Made by a program: the position numbers and the translations under genes. This document shows, piece by piece, positions 1 to 5,796 of a stretch of DNA of 6,243 bases; position 1 is the stretch's first letter; every line of letters begins with the position of its first letter. Location: NCBI GenBank assembly GCA_012032855.1, contig JAAUQA010000212.1:1-6243 (forward strand), given 5' to 3'. A model generated the notes under the pieces. That model did no database searches and was not told the origin of the DNA. It saw only the letters and a program-made list of their open reading frames with translations. The DNA comes from Candidatus Competibacteraceae bacterium (GTDB lineage: Bacteria; Pseudomonadota; Gammaproteobacteria; Competibacterales; Competibacteraceae).

Positions 1-2
1 CA

Positions 3-116
3 TCATTAAGACACGATTTAGCCCTGCGCCGCGAGCTTGCATCAGGACTCTCGACCCATCACGACGTGGAACGTTACGGACGGGTTCTGAGCGAAAAATA
101 TATTATACCCATTTAA
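3..116 (+). CDS. C-terminal end of an unidentified protein (partial, 5' end outside window)
   Basis: An open plus-strand frame enters from the left edge and gives 37 residues before a TAA stop at 114-116. The composition looks like real protein, with a charged amphipathic stretch (LALRRELASG) followed by a basic/aromatic tail (DVERYGRVLSEKY). The other two plus frames are closed or less protein-like. An LRRELA-type helix near the C-terminus recurs in family 4 (GT-B) glycosyltransferases, but this is a weak resemblance and I do not assign a function. The gene converges on the vapBC operon. Confidence 0.45.
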   Translation, partial: SLRHDLALRRELASGLSTHHDVERYGRVLSEKYIIPI

Positions 117-187
117 AATCATATAGTTGATATTTTAGCCTCAAGAAAATCAGAAAAATTATTGCTAATATCGGGATGAAAAATAGC

Positions 188-221
188 CGGTCCCAGATGG
201 TCTAAAAAGATAAAGGGACCG
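188..221 (-). terminator. Candidate terminator hairpin between convergent genes
   Basis: The arms CGGTCCC (188-194) and GGGACCG (215-221) are perfect 7-bp complements around a 20-base loop. Read on the minus strand, the second arm is followed after four bases by a run of five T. That is the expected position for a terminator of the minus-strand vapBC operon. The long loop and the gap before the T-run make it a weak example. Confidence 0.35.
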
Positions 222-238
222 ACCATACATAGCGCGCT

Positions 239-263
239 GTCCGGAAGGCAACACCCGCCGGAC
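239..263. repeat. Small inverted repeat downstream of vapC
   Basis: GTCCGG (239-244) and CCGGAC (258-263) can pair around a 13-base loop. No T-run follows on either strand, so this is not a standard rho-independent terminator by itself. It could act as an RNA 3'-end stabiliser for vapBC or be incidental. Apart from this hairpin and the one at 188-221, I see nothing in the 117-308 gap. Confidence 0.3.
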
Positions 264-308
264 TTCAAAGCAGCCTAAATCACGGGTATGGGAGTTAGTT
301 CCAGTGGA

Positions 309-709
309 TCACTTCATCGCAAGCTTCAGTTTCACATGCTTTGACATGTTTTTGAAGTCATCGTCTGTTGTGAGCAGCTCAAGATCAATGGCGCAAGTTG
401 AGCAATCAAGGCATCAATAGTGCCAACCTGTACGCCTTTGCGCCGACACAGGTTGCGTACCTGTGCAGCCTCTATGTAATCTCGGGTATCCGGTACCACC
501 ATAGGCAGCGCGGTGAAGCGTTCGACAATCGCCTCAGCGGCTTTTAGGCCAGAGAACCCCTGAAGCAATTCCTGAAGGATCAGGCCAGTTGAGTAGACCT
601 CGGAATCGCCATCCAATGATCTGGACAGAATATCAACTTCTGGAGACTCCGCTGGGGTATTCCTTAGAAATGCTAGTGACCAAACGCTGGTATCTACGAG
701 AAGCTTCAC
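309..709 (-). pseudogene. vapC: VapC-type PIN-domain toxin, frameshifted near the C-terminus
   Basis: This is the ribonuclease toxin of a type II toxin-antitoxin pair. VapC proteins are Mg-dependent PIN-domain nucleases that cleave RNA, commonly tRNA. It starts with GTG at 709, overlapping the antitoxin stop by 4 bases (GTGA). PIN acidic residues are visible at D6 (LLVDTSVW), E47 (LQELLQG) and D99 (GTIDALIAQL). After L105 the open frame runs into an unrelated tail and stops at 332, giving 125 residues. The neighbouring frame continues the family sequence (DLELLTTDDDFKNMSKHV...) and stops at 309. The break lies near 390-397 and equals a net loss of one base modulo three. A CTTTGC-to-CTTGC change would restore QLC, the usual residues there. 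The fourth acidic residue, in the TTDDDF motif, is lost from the open frame, so the toxin is probably inactive unless this is a sequencing error. Confidence 0.85.
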
Positions 710-906
710 TTGCGTTCATGATCAGTCTTGTAGTCGTATCCCGATTCCCACTCCAGCTGATTGAACAGTTCTTTGATACGCACACGTTCACGTTTTGCGA
801 TGAATTCAATCAACGCCTGGGTGACGGCGGCTTTCTTGGTTTTCTCGCCGCTAACCTCCAGCGCTTTCTCAAGGAGTGCCGGTTCAATTGATAGATTGCT
901 TGCCAT
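706..906 (-). CDS. vapB: VapB-family antitoxin
   Basis: This 66-residue protein is a typical VapB/DUF2191-type antitoxin. These pair with PIN toxins, block their active site through the C-terminal tail and bind the operon promoter through the N-terminal part. Residues 1-40 (SIEPALLEKALEVSGEKTKKAAVTQAL region) fit a short DNA-binding N-terminus. The C-terminal half (IKELFNQLEWESGYDYKTD) is the acidic/aromatic toxin-binding tail common in this family. The frame is intact and full length. Its stop overlaps the vapC start by 4 bases, which implies translational coupling. The start codon is only 31 bases from the ATPase stop and has no clear Shine-Dalgarno sequence. An inverted repeat covers the ATG. 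Confidence 0.9.
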   Translation of the reverse strand: MASNLSIEPALLEKALEVSGEKTKKAAVTQALIEFIAKRERVRIKELFNQLEWESGYDYKTDHERK

Positions 907-925
907 GTGTCATTAGTCACACATG
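904..925. promoter_or_regulatory. Inverted repeat over the vapB start, candidate VapBC operator
   Basis: CATGTGT (904-910) and ACACATG (919-925) are exact 7-bp complements separated by eight bases. The left arm contains the vapB start codon. Type II antitoxins commonly repress their own operon by binding such palindromes, so an autoregulatory role is inferred from position. A TTGATT hexamer (936-941, minus strand, spanning the ATPase stop) could be a -35, but no good -10 lies at the right distance. The promoter itself is therefore unresolved. Confidence 0.4.
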
Positions 926-937
926 CGCCTACACAAA

Positions 938-1978
938 TCAAGCAGCACTTGTATTTCCACGGCGGTGATTGGAAACGGAGTGGACCAGCCATTTCTCGAT
1001 TTCCACGACAACCAGTACGGTCGCAGCCACCAGCACGATGCGCAACCACGCTGCCGCATTAATGGCCTGAGTATTAAACAAATGCTGAAACGGGGCCACA
1101 TAGGTGAAGGCCAGCTGTAACCCAATGACCACTGCCACGGAAATCAGCACCGCGCGACTGCCGAAAAGGCCTCGAAGATTCAGCACCGGCGAGCGTAAAT
1201 AACGGGTGTTGAACAGATAAAAAACCTCGAACATTACCAGGGTGTTCACCGCCACGGTGCGCGCCAGATCGACATCAGCCCCCTGATTCCGTTCCCAGAG
1301 AAACAGCCCGAAAGTGCCCAGTACCAGCAGGGTGCCGACCAGCGCCAGTCGCCACACCAGAAAGACCGACAGTAGCGGTTCGCGCGGCTGTCTCGGCGGT
1401 CGCCGCATCACATCGTCCTCAGCCGGTTCGAAAGCTAGGGCCAAGGCCAGGGTCACGGCGGTAACCATATTCACCCATAGGATTTGCACGGGCGTTATCG
1501 GTAATAGGCTCCCGAACAAAATAGCGGCCATGATGATCAGCGCCTCGCCGGCATTGGTTGGCAGAATGAAGATGATGGCCTTCTTGAGATTATCATAAAC
1601 GGTGCGGCCTTCCTCAACCGCATGGGCGATGGAAGCGAAATTATCGTCGGTCAACACCATTTCCGCCGCTTCTTTAGCCACCTCGGTGCCTTTTTTACCC
1701 ATCGCAATGCCCACGTCGGCGCGTTTTAGCGCTGGGGCATCATTGACACCATCGCCGGTCATGGCCACCACCCGACCGGTCGCCTGTAATGCCTGTACCA
1801 AGCGCAGCTTGTGCTCCGGGCTGGTGCGAGCGAAGACATCCACCTGACCGACGCGCTTTTGCAACGCAGCATCGCTCAACTCGTCAAGTTCATGGCCAGC
1901 CAGCACCCCGGTCGTCGTATCCAAACCGAGTTGCTGACCGATAGCCAACGCGGTTCCGGCATGATCGCCGGTGATCAT
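938..1978 (-). CDS. P-type cation-transporting ATPase, C-terminal part (split gene)
   Basis: This frame continues the ATPase begun at 3678. Starting at ATG 1978 it begins MITGDHAG, the second half of the conserved P-domain motif. ATG 2005 is also possible but adds nine residues unlike the family. About 346 residues follow. They include TGDGVNDAP, the hinge and Mg-binding signature of the P-domain, then helices 5 to 10. Helix 5 carries NAGEAL and helix 6 carries WVNMVTAV. The chain ends in a basic tail after a last hydrophobic segment (VLVVVEIEKWLV). Helix 6 keeps Asn and Thr of the SERCA calcium site, but the Asp expected after the Thr is Ala. CtpF-like bacterial pumps, as I recall them, share this trait, so the ion cannot be called from sequence. 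AGGT lies four bases before ATG 1978, and the ATGA overlap with the upstream frame allows reinitiation. Alone this half lacks the phosphorylated Asp and cannot pump. Confidence 0.88.
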   Translation of the reverse strand: MITGDHAGTALAIGQQLGLDTTTGVLAGHELDELSDAALQKRVGQVDVFARTSPEHKLRLVQALQATGRVVAMTGDGVNDAPALKRADVGIAMGKKGTEVAKEAAEMVLTDDNFASIAHAVEEGRTVYDNLKKAIIFILPTNAGEALIIMAAILFGSLLPITPVQILWVNMVTAVTLALALAFEPAEDDVMRRPPRQPREPLLSVFLVWRLALVGTLLVLGTFGLFLWERNQGADVDLARTVAVNTLVMFEVFYLFNTRYLRSPVLNLRGLFGSRAVLISVAVVIGLQLAFTYVAPFQHLFNTQAINAAAWLRIVLVAATVLVVVEIEKWLVHSVSNHRRGNTSAA

Positions 1979-1983
1979 TTTAC
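1975..1983 (-). other. Frame break joining the two ATPase frames
   Basis: On the minus strand the sequence reads GTA AAA TGA. The upstream frame ends on this TGA, and the downstream frame starts on the ATG that overlaps it. One extra A in the AAAA run (1978-1981) would give VKMITGD and a continuous gene. Equally, a single -1 slip of the lysyl-tRNA on AAAA before the stop would produce exactly the same family sequence. Confidence 0.8.
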
Positions 1984-3678
1984 CTGGATACCGGCAGACT
2001 GGCATTGGGCCACCGCTGTGATCGCTTCGGGTCGCGGCGGATCAGCCAGACCGACCAAACCGAGCAGGAGCAAACCTTGCTCCACGTCGTCAAAGCGCAA
2101 TTCGGTCTGACCTGTGTTGGCCACCTTCAAAGCCAGCGCCAGCACCCGCTGTCCACGCCGGGCGATTTTATCTATGCGTTCATGCCAATAGTCCAGATCA
2201 AGCGGCTCTGGCCCCCCCTCCCCTTGTTGCTGTTCGCACATCGCCAGAATGCGCTCGGGCGCGCCTTTGACATGAATATTCCCGTTGCCTCTGTGGTCGT
2301 GGTGCAAAGTCGCCATAAACCGATGCTGGGACTCGAAGGGGATCAGATCGGTGCGCGGATTAGCTTTGGTTTCAAAATCCGGGTCCAGCCCGGCTTTCAT
2401 GGCTACCGCAATCAATGCTCCCTCGGTAGGATCACCCTCTACAATCCACCCGTCAGCGGTCTCACGGACAACGGCATCACTGCACAGCAAGGCCCCCCGC
2501 ATCAACGCTTGCAGGATAGGATAATCGTCCGGCAAAGCTTCGCTTTCTCCCTCCAACAAGAAATTACCATTGGGCGCGTAGCCCGTGCCAGTAACCTCGA
2601 AAAAACGGCGGCCAGTAACAACCGACTGCACCGTCATCTCGTTGCACGTGAGGGTGCCGGTCTTGTCTGAACAGATCACCGACACCGAACCTAAGGTTTC
2701 GACCGCCGGCAGGCGGCGGATAATGGCGTTACGGCTTGCCATGCGCTGGACGCCGATTGCCAAAGTGATGGTCATGATCGCTGGCAGTCCTTCGGGGATC
2801 GCCGCCACCGCTAAGCCGACCACGGCCAGAAACATCTCGGAGGCGGCGTAATCGCGCACCATCACGCCGAATAAGAAGGTTAGTACCGCCAGACCAACGA
2901 TCGCGATACTCAGCCAGCGGCTGAACTCCGCCAATTGCCTGAGTAGTGGAGTCGTCAGGGTTTGCACCTGCGCCAGCAAGGTGCTGATGTGCCCAATTTC
3001 GGTATGCTCACCGATGGCCACGACGACGCCCCGGCCTTGGCCAGAGGTAACCAAAGTTCCCGAATAAGCCATAGATATGCGATCGCCGAGCGCAGCTGTC
3101 AGGTCTACAGGCGCGGCGCTTTTGAGCACTGCAATGGATTCGCCGGTCAATGCGGCTTCCTGGATTTGCAATTCCTTGACCGCGATTAGCCGGAGATCGG
3201 CAGGAACCTTGTCGCCGGATTGCAGAAACACTATATCGCCCGGTACCAGCTGTTCAGCAGGCAACGCTAGGCGTTGGCCATCGCGCATTACGCTGGCCTG
3301 TGGCGAAAGGATATTGCGAATGGCATCCAGCGCCTGTTCGGCCTTGCCTTCCTGGATAAAGCCGATCAAGGCATTGATGACAACCACGCCCAGGATAACC
3401 GCTGTATCGACCCAGTGGTTCAACGTGGCAGTGACAACACCGGCAAACAACAGCACATAGATGAGAATATTGTGAAACTGGGCCAGAAAACGTAGCAGCG
3501 GGCTGCGTGATTGTGCTTGCGGCAGGCAGTTAAGGCCGAAACGATGCTGCCGAAGAGCGGCCTCCGTTTCTGTCAGGCCCTCCAGACGACTCTCAACCTG
3601 TTCAAGCGCGGCGGACACCGTCCAGCTATGCCAAGCTGGGGTTTCCTGCAATGGATGAGATTGTTTTTGGGTATTCAC
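1975..3678 (-). CDS. P-type cation-transporting ATPase, N-terminal part (split gene)
   Basis: This is a type II (P2) ATPase of the SERCA/CtpF-like group, an inner-membrane pump driven by ATP. Numbered from GTG 3684, the order is: N-terminal cation-ATPase domain (about 20-75), helices 1-2 (about 70-112), actuator domain with GDKVPADLRL (157-166) and TGES (180-183), helices 3-4 with the ion-binding PEGL (297-300), phosphorylation motif DKTGT with D340, nucleotide-binding domain with GDPTE (417-421) and KGAPE (473-477), and DPPR (548-551). The frame stops with TGA at 1975 directly after GIQVK, where family members continue MITGD. GTG 3678 is preferred as start because AGAGGA ends seven bases before it; GTG 3684 is only one base from that sequence. 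The rejoined protein would have about 913 residues, normal for the family. The break could be a mutation, a sequencing error or a recoding site. Confidence 0.9.
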   Translation of the reverse strand: MNTQKQSHPLQETPAWHSWTVSAALEQVESRLEGLTETEAALRQHRFGLNCLPQAQSRSPLLRFLAQFHNILIYVLLFAGVVTATLNHWVDTAVILGVVVINALIGFIQEGKAEQALDAIRNILSPQASVMRDGQRLALPAEQLVPGDIVFLQSGDKVPADLRLIAVKELQIQEAALTGESIAVLKSAAPVDLTAALGDRISMAYSGTLVTSGQGRGVVVAIGEHTEIGHISTLLAQVQTLTTPLLRQLAEFSRWLSIAIVGLAVLTFLFGVMVRDYAASEMFLAVVGLAVAAIPEGLPAIMTITLAIGVQRMASRNAIIRRLPAVETLGSVSVICSDKTGTLTCNEMTVQSVVTGRRFFEVTGTGYAPNGNFLLEGESEALPDDYPILQALMRGALLCSDAVVRETADGWIVEGDPTEGALIAVAMKAGLDPDFETKANPRTDLIPFESQHRFMATLHHDHRGNGNIHVKGAPERILAMCEQQQGEGGPEPLDLDYWHERIDKIARRGQRVLALALKVANTGQTELRFDDVEQGLLLLGLVGLADPPRPEAITAVAQCQSAGIQVK

Positions 3679-3685
3679 GAACACG

Positions 3686-3691
3686 TCCTCT
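3686..3691 (-). promoter_or_regulatory. Ribosome binding site of the ATPase gene
   Basis: AGAGGA on the minus strand ends seven bases before GTG 3678 and one base before GTG 3684. The spacing decides in favour of the 3678 start. Confidence 0.6.
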
Positions 3692-3713
3692 GTTCCAGTA
3701 CAAAGGTGTGTTC

Positions 3714-3743
3714 ATCATACTGCGTTTAGAGTTTGTCAATCAA
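3714..3743 (-). promoter_or_regulatory. Candidate sigma-70 promoter of the ATPase gene
   Basis: On the minus strand, TATGAT (3714-3719) matches the -10 consensus at five of six bases. The sequence TTGATTGACA just upstream offers two -35 hexamers. TTGATT (3738-3743) lies 18 bases from the -10. The perfect TTGACA (3734-3739) lies only 14 bases away, which is too close for a standard promoter. The site is about 35 bases upstream of the start codon, so a short leader is expected. Confidence 0.45.
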
Positions 3744-3759
3744 TGCAAAATGAAAGACC

Positions 3760-3787
3760 TGACCCCTTTCTCATGACCCCTTTCTCA
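3760..3787. repeat. Exact 14-bp tandem duplication
   Basis: TGACCCCTTTCTCA occurs at 3760-3773 and again at 3774-3787 with no base between the copies. It lies exactly where the transposase fragment loses family similarity, and it supplies that frame's stop codon. The adjoining bases (AAATGAAAGACC) are part of a GACCTGACCCC-type sequence that I recall recurring near transposases in proteobacterial genomes. That recollection is unverified. Confidence 0.75.
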
Positions 3788-4091
3788 CACAGCGCAACTG
3801 ACGTTGATCCGGCGTCCGCTCCAATATCTCCTGGCGCAGTCGGGCTCCCTGGGCCGCCGTCAGCCGACGACCTACACCCAAAGGCCAACCCCGCCGACCT
3901 TCCTGCGGGTCCAACCCCGCGCGCGCCTTGCCCACCCAGGCCGCTACCGTCGCTCGGCGTAACCCCAGTTCTCGCGCAATGAAGGCTTGCGAGTGTTCCC
4001 GGTTGAACAGCCGCACTACCGTCCGGCGCAACTGTTCGCGCGCCGCTCGTTCCAGTTTGCGTACATCAATCCGTTCGCTTTCCATGCCCAT
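3771..4091 (-). pseudogene. IS630-family transposase, N-terminal fragment
   Basis: The 106 residues match the N-terminal region of IS630-type (Tc1/mariner-like) transposases. There is a lead-in IDVRKLERAAREQLRR, a helix-turn-helix around residues 34-56 (SQAFIARELGLRRATVAAWV), and then the linker RLTAAQGARLRQEILERTPDQ that precedes the winged helix in the family. Full transposases have about 330-350 residues and a DDE catalytic domain, all of which is missing here. Similarity ends near RQLRC; the last five residues come from the tandem 14-mer. It therefore cannot transpose. It starts at ATG 4091 or ATG 4085. It lies 51 bases after the dioxygenase stop and close to the ATPase promoter. I could not identify terminal inverted repeats with confidence. 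A standalone small DNA-binding protein is a less likely alternative. Confidence 0.75.
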
Positions 4092-4142
4092 AAGAATAGC
4101 AAATATGTACGGTATTTTAATGCCGGGTTAATAGCATTCGTC

Positions 4143-4940
4143 TCACCACAAGTACATGCTTGATTCTTTGTTCATGATGGTTAGCTTAAACCATTTGGAG
4201 CAAGCAGCTTGGGCCACGCCATAACAGACATGCAGTGGCAACAGATGCTCCTCCCGGGGATGACAATAGCGCGCCCCGTGGGCATCGGACCACCGAACCA
4301 GCTGTTGCGCTCTCTTTTCCTCGGAATAGTCGGTGTTGCAACAGGTATTCATCAACCATTCCTCAAATGAGTGGTTCTGCGCCCGAGATTCAATCGTGTC
4401 TGTTATGAAGAACGCCTTCAAATTGTGGAAGGAAAAACCAGAGCCAATAACTAATACATTTTGCTGACTCAACGTTCGAAGGGCGTGCCCTATTGCTATG
4501 TGTCTCGACGGATCAAGGGTGTTCACCAGAGACAACTGAACACAGGGGATATTGGCCTCCGGATACATGATCTTGAGGGGCACAAAGACACCATGATCTA
4601 ATCCTCTCTTGTCATCCAATCCGGCTTCAATACTGGCATTTCCCAGCAATTGCTGAATCTCATCGGCCAAGGCTGGATCGCCGACGCAGGGATATTGGAT
4701 AGCGTATGACTCTTCCGGAAACCCAAAATAGTCATAAATCAACGATGGGTTCTTACCAGCGGTAATGGTGGGAATTTGTTCTTCCCAGTGCGCGCTTACC
4801 ACTAAGAGCGCATCGGGTTTTGGGATGTTCGCCGCAATCGTTTTCAGACACGAAACCATTTCCCGATGCCCGGCATCGCCTAGAAGTGGCATTGGTCCAG
4901 CGCCATGTGAGAGAAATAGCGCTTTAGGTTTCTGTGTCAT
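4143..4940 (-). CDS. DODA-type extradiol aromatic ring-opening dioxygenase (YgiD/LigB-like)
   Basis: This 265-residue protein belongs to the LigB superfamily subgroup that includes plant 4,5-DOPA dioxygenase and E. coli YgiD. These metal-dependent enzymes open catechol-type rings with O2. Conserved histidines, numbered from ATG 4940, are H12 in LFLSHGAGP, H51 in VSAHWEE, H116 in LDHGVFVPL, H172 in GSGFSFHNL and H232 in REEHLLPL. H12, H51 and H232 correspond to the usual metal ligands. The C-terminus (SSMYLW) matches the family's usual ending, so the gene is complete. ATG 4940 places the first strand where homologues have it; TTG 4964 would add eight residues. Neither has a good Shine-Dalgarno sequence. 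The substrate cannot be told from sequence. A DUF1772 gene lies upstream in the same direction, but 134 bases including a hairpin element separate them, so co-transcription is uncertain. Confidence 0.9.
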   Translation of the reverse strand: MTQKPKALFLSHGAGPMPLLGDAGHREMVSCLKTIAANIPKPDALLVVSAHWEEQIPTITAGKNPSLIYDYFGFPEESYAIQYPCVGDPALADEIQQLLGNASIEAGLDDKRGLDHGVFVPLKIMYPEANIPCVQLSLVNTLDPSRHIAIGHALRTLSQQNVLVIGSGFSFHNLKAFFITDTIESRAQNHSFEEWLMNTCCNTDYSEEKRAQQLVRWSDAHGARYCHPREEHLLPLHVCYGVAQAACSKWFKLTIMNKESSMYLW

Positions 4941-4970
4941 GGTGTGATTCTGGACCAGTGTCAACGTTCA

Positions 4971-5053
4971 GGATAACCGGGCCGGGAGTTGACGTGAACG
5001 AGCGAAGCGAGCTACCCCGGCCTTTCTGGCTCTGGTTCATCCGTTTGTTATGC
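4971..5053 (-). repeat. Hairpin element with attC-like ends between two genes
   Basis: On the minus strand the element begins GCATAAC (5053-5047) and ends GTTATCC (4977-4971), so six of seven end positions can pair. Inside, GGCCGGG and CCCGGCC (5022-5016 and 4986-4980) form a 7-bp GC-rich stem around a loop of about 30 bases. It starts 21 bases after the DUF1772 stop and ends 30 bases before the dioxygenase ATG. That is where an integron attC site would lie between two cassettes. Against this, the ends do not match RYYYAAC/GTTRRRY well, the arms are asymmetric, no integrase is present, and no second copy follows the dioxygenase. A dispersed palindromic repeat is equally possible. Confidence 0.3.
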
Positions 5054-5074
5054 GTCCACTGACCGCGAGCAGAT

Positions 5075-5545
5075 TCAAACATCAAGACTACCCAAGCCTG
5101 CCGCGAGCAGCAGGACCGACAGTACCCCAATATAGGTTCGTGCGTGATTCCAGCGTTGCCAACGGATTTGGTAATCGGGCCATACTTCGTCCGCATCCGA
5201 AATTTTGGTTTTGGCGAGCCGGTTATTTAGTGGAACGTTGAACAGTATCGTAATGCCGAACGGACCGATCAAATAGCCCATCGAACCGCCTAGCAATAAC
5301 CAATGCGCCGGCGCGTCCAGGTTTATCGCGCAGCCTATCGCAATGATGACACACAGTATTGGAGTCCCAAGAAACAGCAATAGGAATATGGGGTTGATTA
5401 TTTTCTCATTCACCCGCTGCATCGCGAACATGCCATTTTCATTCGACAGGTCCGCCAAGGCGCTAAGAACGAAGTTCGAAAACGCAAATAGCAGTCCGGT
5501 TATCAGGCCAGCGCCAACAAGAGCTACGACAGTAATGAATGTCAT
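5075..5545 (-). CDS. DUF1772 (anthrone oxygenase-like) membrane protein
   Basis: This is a complete 156-residue integral membrane protein with four predicted helices, at about 5-27, 52-74, 80-103 and 136-153. It shows family landmarks of DUF1772: FAFSNFV in helix 1, the loop MQRVNEKIINPIFLLLFLG (42-60), then GTFG-like GPFGITILFNVPLN (94-107), and RWQRWNHART (128-137) before helix 4. Some members, in fungal and actinobacterial polyketide pathways, oxygenate anthrones. Most bacterial ones have no known role, so an enzymatic function here is only possible. The ATG at 5545 fits the first helix, though no strong Shine-Dalgarno sequence precedes it. No clear promoter stands out upstream; TTGGATAATG about 65 bases away is a weak -10 candidate. 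The neighbouring ring-cleavage dioxygenase makes a link to aromatic metabolism tempting but unproven. Confidence 0.85.
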   Translation of the reverse strand: MTFITVVALVGAGLITGLLFAFSNFVLSALADLSNENGMFAMQRVNEKIINPIFLLLFLGTPILCVIIAIGCAINLDAPAHWLLLGGSMGYLIGPFGITILFNVPLNNRLAKTKISDADEVWPDYQIRWQRWNHARTYIGVLSVLLLAAGLGSLDV

Positions 5546-5660
5546 ACCGGATTTACGACTTGGGGTTATGGCGAATTAATAAACCTTGCTGTTTGCCTAT
5601 CTGCATTATCCAATCCTCATCATTTCTCATCACGACCCGCAGGCTAAGCCGGTATTTATT

Positions 5661-5694
5661 GCTCACCGCTGCGCAAATTGCCTGAGCGGTGAGC
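5661..5694. repeat. Perfect 10-bp inverted repeat
   Basis: GCTCACCGCT (5661-5670) and AGCGGTGAGC (5685-5694) pair exactly around 14 bases, which themselves contain the small palindrome GCAAATTGC. No T-run follows on either strand, so it is not an ordinary terminator. It lies in the divergent gap between the DUF1772 gene and the Rossmann-fold gene, where an operator or a REP-like palindrome is possible. Confidence 0.5.
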
Positions 5695-5727
5695 GAGCTT
5701 ACATACTACACACTGATACGCCGTTTT

Positions 5728-5750
5728 CAAAAAAACCGCCGACTAGGCGG
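5728..5750 (-). terminator. Rho-independent terminator, minus strand
   Basis: Read on the minus strand, CCGCC and GGCGG (5750-5746 and 5740-5736) form a GC-only 5-bp stem with a five-base loop, followed directly by seven T. This is a textbook terminator shape although the stem is short. No minus-strand gene lies within the window to its right, so it either ends a non-coding transcript or stops readthrough into the DUF1772 gene. On the plus strand only four T follow, three bases after the stem, so it may work weakly there too. Confidence 0.6.
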
Positions 5751-5752
5751 CC

Positions 5753-5796
5753 GATTTTCCCCACGAACTAAGGACCCATTGATCGTGGGGAAGGTC
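5753..5796. repeat. Long hairpin, 10 perfect pairs extended by wobble pairs
   Basis: TTCCCCACGA (5757-5766) and TCGTGGGGAA (5783-5792) are exact complements around a 16-base loop. As RNA on the plus strand, the stem extends outward with two U-G, one A-U and one G-C pair to 5753/5796. It neighbours the terminator hairpin and could be part of the same RNA, or a leader structure for the plus-strand gene at 5883. Confidence 0.5.

Noticed and set aside
95..112. TATAAT on the minus strand near the left edge as a promoter
   Set aside because: The hexamer is perfect but lies inside the end of a plus-strand frame, with no fitting -35 and no minus-strand gene in front of it within the window.
589..891. 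100-residue plus-strand open frame
   Set aside because: It is antisense to vapB and the start of vapC, both recognisable families with correct overlap, so it is a shadow frame.
2005..2670. 221-residue plus-strand open frame
   Set aside because: It lies entirely opposite the conserved ATPase sequence. Its translation is low in protein-like character and shows no recognisable family.
3743..3982. Proline-rich plus-strand open frame
   Set aside because: It is the complement of the IS630 transposase fragment. The proline richness comes from reading GC-rich arginine/glycine codons backwards.
4092..4142. Terminal inverted repeat of the IS630 element
   Set aside because: The 51 bases upstream of the transposase fragment hold AT-rich sequence, but the other end is missing, so no inverted partner can be matched.
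4924..5196. 90-residue minus-strand frame crossing the hairpin element
   Set aside because: It overlaps the ends of the DUF1772 and dioxygenase genes in another frame and runs through a palindromic element. It is best explained as chance translation of the repeat.
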